This document shows, one piece after another, positions 1-9,400 of a stretch of 23,315 bases of DNA. The notes under the pieces are model-generated. The model saw only the letters and a list, made by a program, of their open reading frames with translations. It searched no databases and was not told the DNA's origin. Within the stretch, counting starts at the first letter, position 1. The number at the start of each line of letters is the position of its first letter. Source of the stretch: Ophiothrix spiculata (taxonomy: Eukaryota > Echinodermata > Ophiuroidea > Amphilepidida > Ophiotrichidae). The position numbers and the translations under genes were made by a program. Location of the stretch: NCBI GenBank assembly GCA_000969725.1, contig JXSR01S002933.1; one strand, written 5' to 3'.

Positions 1-355
1 CCAAGTAAAAAATAAAACATGTTTCTCATCCGGTTTTTTGAAAAAAAGGAGGAAGAGGTACTTTTTATTTTATTCTTTATTTTAATGGCAATGCAAAAAT
101 TGAGTATTAAATCTCACAAACTTAAAATTTTGTGATGATTAATATGTAGCCTATGTCTCCTGAATTCGGAAAGCCAAATATTATCTTCTAGTTTTCTATG
201 TTCCAGAATTTTCCCAAAAATCACAGAATGTAAAAAAAGTTCTGTGTTTTAAGTTTAAGCAAGCCAACAGCAATAATGAAGTAACATGGTTTAAAACATC
301 AAAAATCCGGCTGTAAATGTAGAAAATCCAACATTCAAAAAATTTAAGCAATCCA
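1..355. other. No feature seen
   Basis: AT-rich sequence with homopolymer A and T runs. It is intron or 5' flank of MSL3. I see no exon, repeat structure or conserved motif that I could support. Confidence 0.5.
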
Positions 356-360
356 ACAAG

Positions 361-680
361 AATGATATATTTCCACCCGGGGGGGGGGGGGGGGGGGGGG
401 GGGGGTGTGCGGCAAATTTGGGTAGCAAAATCAGGCTCTCTGGTATGCCAATGGGTCCTTTTTTGCAAAATGTGGTATTTTGATGGGTCTGTTTTTCAAA
501 ATTTTCTAAAATTTGCGCCAAAAATTGTGCAAATTTTGTATTAACTCGAATCAAAATTTTGGGAATTTGGTATATGGATGGGTCCCTTTTTCTCAAAAAT
601 TGGTATATACATGGGTGGTACTTCAAATTTCCCAGCGGCACACCCCTACCAAAACCAAACTTGAGTACCCCCCCGGGATT
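361..680. repeat. Poly-G repeat with four degenerate ~34-bp units
   Basis: Starts at a CCACCC plus 27-G homopolymer (379-405) and ends at a C7 run followed by GGGATTTC (about 669-681), so the ends are loosely inverted (CCCGGGG / CCCCGGG). Inside, units opening with TGGTAT and containing ATGGGT(C/G) then a T-rich stretch begin at 441, 472, 568 and 601. No coding content; the small frames translated through it (poly-Gly/poly-Pro) are artefacts. Family unknown to me. Confidence 0.6.
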
Positions 681-1009
681 TCAACTTAAGTTATTCAAAT
701 TCACTATCAGTTGGCATTTCAACTTAAAACACCGACGTTTTTTCATGAGTCTTTTCTTTTTCTTTCCTGTCTTGGACGAATTCTTCCTTTTCTTTCCCTT
801 GCTTTGATCAGCGATAGCTTCATTGTCATTGTATTCTTCATACACAGCAGGGAAATACATGTGCCGCCGTCTTTCTTATCTGGACGGGCCGGCAGAGGAG
901 GAATCTAAACTTTCGGGTGCGCTGGGCGTCTCGAACGTATGATGGGTTGAGGCTGGCTAAACATGCTGAATGATGGCATACTTTTTGCTGATGGTGTATC
1001 TTCAGCCAG

Positions 1010-1262
1010 TATCTTCAGGCGGTAATTGCATATAATTGTGATCATGGGCAATTGTTTGGATTGCATGGTCTTGAATAGGTGGCATGTAGGACGTTTTGTT
1101 GGATAAATCTTCGAAGTTTCCCCGTCAGTTAAAGTATCTTCAGGCAGTAATTGCATATAATTGTGATCATGGGCTATTGTTTGGGTTGCATGTCTTGAAT
1201 AGGTGACGTGTAAGACGTTTTGTATATAAGATGAATCTTCGAAGTTTCCCCGTCAGTTAAAG
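1010..1262. repeat. Tandem duplication 125/128 bp inside the Merlin remnant
   Basis: Unit 1 is 1010-1134 and unit 2 is 1135-1262; both begin TATCTTCAGGC and end CCCCGTCAGTTAAAG. Differences are a handful of substitutions and small indels (for example GGTCTTG/TGTCTTG and an extra ATATAAGATG). It falls in the C-terminal tail region of the transposase and is unlikely to have been part of an active gene. Confidence 0.88.
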
Positions 1263-1269
1263 TGCCCTG

Positions 1270-2380
1270 CTACGTATCAAATAACGGATTAGGGGACGTA
1301 AGGCGTTTTTTGAGCACTTGATAAATGTCTTTGAGAAGCGAGAAAAATTGTTCGTAGACTTCCCCAATGGTGCCTTTGTGCCACGTTCTCCACATTACTT
1401 CACCCAAATGTCCTTCAACGTTATCGACTGATGTATCGTATATTCCCTGAAAGTGATGCTTTGCGTGTTGCCAATTTCCTTCTACGATGCACTGATCTCT
1501 CCTGTTTCTATATTCCTGTGTTTCTTTGTAGCTCTATCGGTATGTTGTACCGAAAAATGACAGTATTCACTATCGTTCAATTTTCCATAGCCAACCCATC
1601 CGTCAGTGTAAATGGTGAGCATTTTCTACATGACGATTAATGATTTTAATCAAAGTTTCCAGTTCGTCTTTCAACCAACCCCACGACCCATGTTCTTGAT
1701 TGGCCTTGTGGATTGCTTTTATATGATACTGAATATGTCTGCCAAGCAGAGATTCGTCAATCTCTACAATCCTGGAGAATTTAACTCCTGATGTGATAAT
1801 TTCTTCATAAGTTCACTGAATAAAAATATCTCTGATTAATACGAATCCCAGTCGTACGCTGTGCTCTGGATGATTCCGGTGATCAGTGTGCATTTATTAA
1901 CTAAGTGTCCATCGAGATACATTGTAATTCTTCATAAAATTTAAACAGTCTGGAATGGTATTTTTCATCTTATAAAAAAATGAATAGTATGTTGCAGAAG
2001 TCTCATGGCGTCCACACCTGTAGACCCACCCAGGTGGTCTGTTGGGGCGTGGACATAATTTGCACCGTGCTCCACACTGGCATTGCTGGCCTCCAACTTT
2101 AACTTTTGATGTGCATTGAAAGTTCTTCGGATCAATTAAGAGTCCCTGGTCTATTAATCATTTCATCAAAATTGATGAATCCTGCATGAAAAACTATGAA
2201 AAACCAAGAGTGTTCAAAACCGAGGAAAGAGTCAACATGATTTAAACTGTGCGGATACCTGAACCAGCTGCCGAGGCTCCGCGATGCTCTTGGGTCATAT
2301 TGAGACCGATTTCGCTGGGTTGGTCCCTGAGTGTTAGCTCTGTGCTTAGCATCGTTATTTCTGGATTTGTTCGATGCCAT
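1270..2380 (-). pseudogene. Merlin transposase pseudogene (core)
   Basis: Core coding remnant of the element described for 700-2400. Order from N to C: start at 2380, Cys-rich zinc-binding region, EIDES, TLIKIINRHV, YTDGW, VEGNWQHAKHHF, EGHLGEVMWRTWHKG and a helix ending near 1290 (FFSLLKDIYQVLKKRL). These blocks follow the DDE_Tnp_IS1595/ISXO2 arrangement in order and spacing. At least three frame changes and an in-frame stop break it. Confidence 0.78.
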
Positions 2381-2400
2381 GGTGTAACTGACTAATAAAC

Positions 2401-2785
2401 AATCCTTTATATATCATACAGTGTACTTAGTATGTAAAATGTCACTGTAATTTGTTGAAATTTGCATATTAATAGGTACCTACCTGATTTTAAAAGCCCA
2501 TCACGTAGTCCATTGAATATATGTTGTATGTTGCTTGCATGGCACAGTATGGTTGGGGTTAATATTGTTTTTCCCATATTGTCAAACAGAAATAAAGTTT
2601 TATCTTTACAATTTAACTAAAATGATGATTGTGAGTCACTCCTAGAACTGTGTAATTATTTAAGTTTGACTAGTGTAATGTATCATTCTCCAGAGTAACA
2701 CTTTGTACACACCGCTTTTGCCACCTCCTCTACCCGTGAAGTTTCAAAATCAAGCAGACAATGTTTAAACTCCACAAGCCCTAAC
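2401..2785. other. Upstream intron stretch, nothing firm
   Basis: AT-rich sequence between the Merlin remnant and the TTAA-type MITE. It may include the 5' end of the Merlin element, but no matching terminal repeat was found at the other side near 640-700. Confidence 0.4.
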
Positions 2786-3290
2786 TTAAGGGGACTGGCC
2801 TAGCTTCTTCCCACCAATTTTTTACCTGCATATTTTTTTTACTTGAATCGATAGAACATGTTTATAGTAATATAACCTACAAGTGGTTTTCCATGATTTT
2901 TGCAATTCTTTACCTACTTTAATTTTTGTTGCCGGCGACAAAAAGTGGTGTGAAAACAGTGTTTCTAGTTTGAAAACTGATAAAAATCTTGTTTCTACAC
3001 TTGTAAACAAATTATTTTTGATGAAATTGTTTCTCTTTTAATATGTTTTAAATTATTTCCATGAGCTTTGTTTGATCCTTTATCTAGTAAATCCATCTGA
3101 GGTACAAAAATTAGGATTTAGGAAACACACCACCATCAAAGAATGATATATTGCAAATTAACTCTCAATTTGGCCCATTTGTGTGTAAATTTTTTGCACG
3201 TTTTTGGATTTTGCTATACTTTTAAGCTTTGTTTAGAGCATTTTCATTAATAAATATAATGGTGGGTGGAATCTAGGCTAGTCCCTTTAA
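2786..3290. mobile_element. MITE with TTAA target sites (505 bp)
   Basis: Left end TTAAGGGGACTGGCCTAG at 2786; the right end, read on the other strand, is TTAAAGGGACTAGCCTAG from 3290. The inverted repeat carries on inward (CTTCTTCCCACCAA against ATTCCACCCACCA). TTAA on both sides fits a piggyBac- or Kolobok-type target duplication. No transposase is present. It ends 64 bases before the first MSL3 exon in the window. Confidence 0.85.
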
Positions 3291-3354
3291 TGAATTTCAG
3301 ACATGTTTCACCTTTAAAATACATTTATGTTTGTTTTTCTCTACATATCTGAAG

Positions 3355-3437
3355 GTGACGGACATAGATTGGACTCGTGATGAGGGAAGCAAAAAGGTCC
3401 CAGAGTATCTGGTCCATTTCACTGGTTGGAATAGCAG
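3355..3437 (+). CDS. MSL3: MSL3 exon: chromo-barrel, middle part
   Basis: Opens in phase 0 after a pyrimidine-rich tract and AG at 3353-3354. Reads VTDIDWTRDEGSKKVPEYLV then HFTGWNS, and ends in phase 2 at the donor GTTAGT. The VPEYLVHFTGW core matches the family's conserved IPEYLIHFNGW segment. The preceding family segment (KVLCFEPD...VLYDAK) must come from an exon further upstream that I could not locate between 1 and 3354. Confidence 0.93.
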
Positions 3438-6400
3438 GTTAGTACGTGTACTTTTGGAACTTAAAACTTTAAACTTAATTAAAACTTTGATATTCCAAGA
3501 TTTATCATGATATTATCAAGACGAAAGACACATGATCATTCACTCTCTGATGGTCTGATGGCCCAATTTTTTCAGATCTCACAGCACTAAAGTAGGGCTG
3601 GAATTTCGGTGCATGTGTTGCTAAGAGTCCACTCATGCTATTCTCAAAAAGGAGGAGGATGCCCTTCATATTTTTCATATTTTTAGTGCAAAAATAGACC
3701 AAAATTGGGCCAAAATCATGTAAAATAATATGGTATGAAATAAGGGTATTTTATTTTTTGCATTATTTAATGGTTCTGTCCTGGGTTGTCATGATTAGGC
3801 CAAAAAAAAATATTGTTTGTTTGCCCTCCAGTGGAAAAATTGAAATTTTGGGTCGGTCGGTCGGTTGATCTTTTTTTTTTTTTTTTTTTTTTTTTTTACT
3901 CATCACATATATTTTAAAGAGTGATGTCATTACATGGATTTTATCGCAAATGCCAAGCAATGGAAGGCTTAATCAAATATTGTGGGTCATTATTTCGAGG
4001 AAATATGCATTTTATGCTACTAAATGTGACTTTATACTGCTAAATTTTATGTTTTCCATTGAAAATATTGAGGTTTCATATTTTACATGTTTGGAAAAAA
4101 AAAACACAACTAAAATCGCGACCCAAATTTTTGGCATTTTTTGGGTCGGTCGCGGAGGGCAAACAAACAAACACATTTTTTTTTAGGCCTTAGGGGTGTG
4201 AACAATTTTGATGTGTTTTCTAGTAGTCTATCCACATCCACAACTAAACTAATAATATTTTACACACAATCAACTTTACTTTTAAGAAAAAATATTTACA
4301 AGACTAAATATTGAGAAAATTATATCAATGAAAGATCACATTTGCATAAATATTCTTATCAGTTATGGAATCCCATATAGTATATAGTATATTACAAAAT
4401 CATGATTACTGTGAATGAATCGATTCCAATTATAAAATCTGCACTCTAAATGTTCCGATTGTTGAAAGTCCAAGAAATATGTAAAACCTTGACGAATTTC
4501 CCAGATTTTTGCAAGTCTTAAATAGAAAACTGACGTACTAAAGCTAATTCAATACTCTGAAATTCTAATACATCATAGAGATTCTTTTAAAAGATTAAAT
4601 TAACAAACAAACAAATAAACAAACAAACAAACAACAAACAAACAATAATATGAATTTCAAAAGCATGTGGATAGAAAACGTATTTATAAAGTTTCCAAAA
4701 CAGCAGCGTACCTTGTGTCTATATAACTGGATTATGGCTTTATCAATGATTCTCAGCATCATCAAATAAATTTTGTTTTTCTTTTAGCTGGGATCGTTGG
4801 GCTCCAGAGGACTTCATCTTAAGTTACACTGAAGAGAATATTGATCTTCAAGAGAGACTACAGCAAGAAGCTATGGAGAAAATGTAAGCAATTTAAATCA
4901 AGAGTTAACCATGACTGACGAAATAGCGAGGGAGAAACATGAGGGCCTAAAAAATAGTTGTTCTGTTGCCCTCAAGTGGAATTTTTGACAAATTAAGTCA
5001 GTCCTCAGAATTTTTTTAAATTAACATTTTTAAAAGCAGCCTAAGTGCAAAATCCGGGTGCATATTCTACTATTGAAAAAAAATCTAAAAAAACACCCAA
5101 TCTGAGCAAAATTGGGTGCTTTGTCGACCCTAATAGATATATATTTTTAATTTTTGACAAGGGGTCAGTCACTGACGGCAACACAACAACTTTTATTGGC
5201 CTAATGATGGACTACAATTGTGTTGCTACAGCTGAGTGACTAATGTAATTATCACAATTATCCCACTAAGTTTACAGGGTCAGGAGTTTGAAAATAGTTG
5301 GGAGAATATTCTCGCTAAAGAATTCTGTGTGAAGCATCAGATTCTCTTGTTATTGATCTAATTTACGATTTCGAAAATTTTGAGAGAATCTACATGGATT
5401 CTCCTCAAATTTCTGACCGTGGTTTAACCTGGGCGTATATCACTAATTTCTAAATTCATCGCAAATGCCAAACATCAGGAGATCTTCGCAAATTTGCAAT
5501 CAATTTCCAGACACTGATTTCACTAATAAGACTTTTTAATAAAAATAGTCATTGCCATGGTTTAGTTTGCGATGGGTTATATGCGAACAGGCCTGTTTGT
5601 GGCGGTATATCTTTTTTTATGAAAAATAATAAAACCACCACAAATATGGTTAGATAACGCAGATAAAATGCAAATCCTTGATATCGCATTTTCCATTGTT
5701 CTTGGTATTATCTCAATAATTATGATTTTCATACTTGCAGCAACAAAGTTGGAGTTTGCAATAATCAAAAGACATGATAATAATGTCAGACTGAGATATT
5801 CATTAGCAATGCAAGGTTATACATCATAGAATGATCCCAAAATTTGCAATAGCCTAATTCATAAAGACTTCAATATTATTTGCCATTGCAAAGTGAAAAG
5901 GTTTTAGTGAAATATAAAAATTATTGCAAATTCTAATCGCTGGGATTTGAACTCTAGACATCTAATTACTGGGTTTCATATCCATTTAAACTAATTAATT
6001 AGGTATAATACAGACATCTTTGACAAACTTTATGTTAAAAATCTTTGAAATTGTATAAAATGTAGTGTCCCATCATTGCAAAATGCTTGACAAAACACAA
6101 ATAAATCTTGTCATCGTGTGTTGGGTTGAAACTATAAATTTGGATTTGTTTATCCAATGAATTCATTTGATTTTCATTTAAAGTCAGCAAATTAAATTTT
6201 AAACCTGGGAGCCTAATTAAAAATCCCAATTTCATAAGAATTCTAAAGTTGTTAAAATAATACTTATGCACCCCAATTGTTTACATTGATTTTCAATGTA
6301 AACACTGTATTTCTTGCCTTTGTTAGGAGAGTGAAAAAGAGGAAGAAGAAGAAAACCATAGCCCAACTTGTGAGAGAGGCGAAGAGGAAAAAGCGAGCAG

Positions 6401-9400
6401 GTACTGTAAAAGGATTTAATTTGGCGAGGACAAACCTTAAGAGAATTTCAATTTATCAGCAATTTGGCTGGGATTTAATTTCACTAATTTAGAACATTTT
6501 ACATTAGTTTCAATGGTAAATAAGATTTTAGCGAGGGATTTAATTTGGCGAATTTGCAGTCTAGCGAAATTAAATCCCTAGCGAAAATTAGTCCCTTTTA
6601 ACGTTGGGTGTTCACGGTTATTAACAAATCCGTGTACACGTTTTTTTATTCGGGCGTGTAACTGTGTACACGCAAATAACGTCACAAATTTGCGACTGTA
6701 AAAGCAATCCAAATTCTATGTATGTACGTATGTAGTCCAAGTTGCAGAATTTTGCATCCTTCATAAAATGCAACATTCCATTACTAAATTAGATGCAAGA
6801 TGTATTTTTATTTACACAACTGACGTTTAAACACAAAGACAAGTGAAAACATAATTACTTATAAATGTAACAAGCTTTTAAACGTTCAATCAACTTCATG
6901 TTTTTCATGCACATGGCAGCAGCCAAGGATGTCGCCATTGTAGTTGAAGTATCACGTTATGAAAATCCAGATTTTTTATTTAGCGGCACCACTACACAAT
7001 TTGCTTGCCCACGATTCCCGTTGCTCTATTGGTTCCAGATACTGTATTAGTATCATGAAATCAACGGACATCGGCATCGCCACGTGCTTTTCATTCAGGG
7101 AATTCCCAGGCACGTCCCTGGATAGCCAAATAATAATCGTACATCGGTGATCGGCGACTTTGGTTAGCTAAAAAATGCTAGCTTTCTCGATGTCTTGATG
7201 ATGCGATGCATGATTAATCATGAAAATACAACAGAGGACACAATAGAGAGATGGTTTTTTGTTAAAATTCTAGTAAAAACTGGACAGAAAGGCAAGCTTA
7301 AAACACTCACGGTTAAACGTTTGATAGAGTTTGTAAACGTTTACACGCGTTCCGTCCGTGTAAACGTTTACACGTGTACACGGTCCCAACGTTAGTCCCT
7401 TTACAGTTTGTTGTACTAATTGGTTGACAGCAAAGCTTAGACCAGAATGCACACCCTGTTTACAGAACTTTGAACCTACCATCAGGGTGAGAAGCTGAAT
7501 GGCAAGGATTTGATCACATTTATAGATACATGAAATGCGCGAGTGAAATGAGACAAAATCAATGCACGCGCGGTCAATTTTGAAGCGTCCAATTCACGAG
7601 GCCCATAGGGGCCGAGTGCATTGGACAGCTATCGCAAGTGCATTGATTTTGTCTCATTTTATAAGCAAAATGGAATGCAAATTTATTAATCTAATTCATA
7701 CACGACAGAAAAATAATACTGTATCTTTCGTGAAATGCAATAAGGCCTTTAAATGACCATCAAAGTCCAAAACTTTTCTAAACCTAATAAATCATCACCC
7801 GACAAAAACAATAAAACATTCATACGCACTAAACGCCTGCCACACAAACTGGAATGCAACAAGCAAAGTGCGTTGTAAATTTCCACTGCACTCGGCGTAA
7901 TTTGTATTCTTGCGTTCTAATTAGCTAGTTGATACGTGGAGTGTATGAATTACATGGCAATATCCTGATGACATTAAATCTATCCAAGCTCATGATCATA
8001 AAGTTTTTTATGGCTAGATTTATAAATTTCAATGCACCATATCAAATGAAGTTTGTACTATTATATCAAAACAACAAGAAGAGCGATAACTTTACAATAT
8101 GACGTTTCATTACATGGAGTTACATGTTATTATTTATCATGTTTTCACCAATAGCTTTGTTCTGCTCTCTGACCGCTCCCCTGCTACTGAAATTGAAATT
8201 GAAGCCTTTTTTGCAAATATTGGCCAATTATCTCAAGTAGGCTTTTGAGTTTCCAGGGAATAGCAAACACTGTGGTTTAGCTTGGTTTATTGGCAAATCT
8301 TATCAAGGTAATTGAGTGTAATGGGATTTGTAGGAAAAGTAAACACAAATGTAGTGTAGAAATTATCGTATAGCGTTTGCCACATGCTTCTAAAAGCTAT
8401 TCATTCATGAAATTAGGACAGCAATGTATGGCAATCGTGCTTCTCATCTGCAGCACCTAAACTATGGAATTGGCTACTAACCAAAATTTGTTGTGTCCAT
8501 TCTATTGAGGAGTTCAAATCCATGCTCAAGACACCTCTTTTTATGCAATCTTGGGATCACTAAATCTCTTTCAAAATGATACATTTCAACTGACACTTCT
8601 AAAAAAGTACTTTAACTTGTGATTTCTCATATCACTGTTTTCTTGTCATTTGAAATATTTTTTTACACAGCAAGTTCTACCATGACTGTATTTTTTGTAC
8701 AATAGGTTATGTTTTAAGGGGCCTGTTAAGGCTTTTTTCATAAATGTTTTTTGCTTTAATTAGATTCAAATAAAAGTATACATTTCTAGAAGCGGATTTG
8801 CATACTGAACATGATGGTCAGGTCATTTTTGGACCAAAATGCGTAATTTTGGACCTAGGGTCCAAATATCATGTTTTGGGCCCAAAATTTTACGGGAAAG
8901 CTAACTAAATTTTGCTTCGGTAAAATTTTTTACCAATTTAATTTTTAATATCTAGAAAGCAATATCTAGGATCGCTTTTCTCAATTTTTTGATTTTTTTC
9001 TTAGTTTTTGAGATATCGCCAAAAATTGGTCCAAAAATGTCAATAATCCCACTCCTGACACCAGTTTTGGCAAAATATGACACATTTTTACCTATTTTTG
9101 GCAATATTTCAAAAAATAAGATAAAAATCAAAAAATTGAGAAATGCGTTCCTAGATATTGCTTTCTAGATTCTAAAAAGTAAAATGGTCTAAAATTTTAC
9201 CAAAGCAAAATTTAGATAGCTTTCCCGTAAAATTTTGGGCCAAAAACATGATTTTTTGACCTTTTTTGGACCTTAGGGCATTAATTTCACATTTTGGTCC
9301 AAAAATAAGCTGACCATCATGTTCAGTATGCAAATCCACTTCTAGAAATGTATACTTTGATTTGGATTTAATTATCCGTCGCTGAGTTACAGTCCATAAC

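Larger units (their letters stand above)
700..2400 (-). mobile_element. Merlin (ISXO2-like) DNA transposon, decayed
   Basis: On the - strand this region reads as a Merlin transposase. An N-terminal segment starts at ATG 2380 (MASNKSRNND). A zinc-binding part follows (QQCQCGARCKLC, then WVYRCGRHETS, about 2096-1995), then the catalytic parts EIDESLLGR (1763-1737), YTDGWVGY (1610-1587) and IVEGNWQHAKHHFQG (about 1491-1450), then EGHLGEVMWRTWH. The three acidic residues of the DDE triad are thus visible as D in EIDE, D in YTDGW and E in VEGNW. The frame changes several times between these blocks (N-terminal to zinc part, EIDE to YTDGW block, YTDGW to VEGNW block), so the copy is dead. A lysine-rich tail continues to about 700. 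I could not fix the terminal inverted repeats. It lies antisense to MSL3. Confidence 0.8.

Noticed and set aside
224-265. Segment reading VKKVLCFKF, similar to the VLCFEPD of MSL3's missing first exon
   Set aside because: Similarity stops after a few residues, the VLYDAK part and a donor in the right phase are missing, so it is chance.
196-641. Proline- or glycine-run open frames around the G27 tract
   Set aside because: Products of the homopolymer in a repeat, without any other coding sign.
6277-6492. 71-codon + frame as an independent small basic protein
   Set aside because: The lysine-rich part is the MSL3 exon 6327-6400; the rest is intron and MITE.
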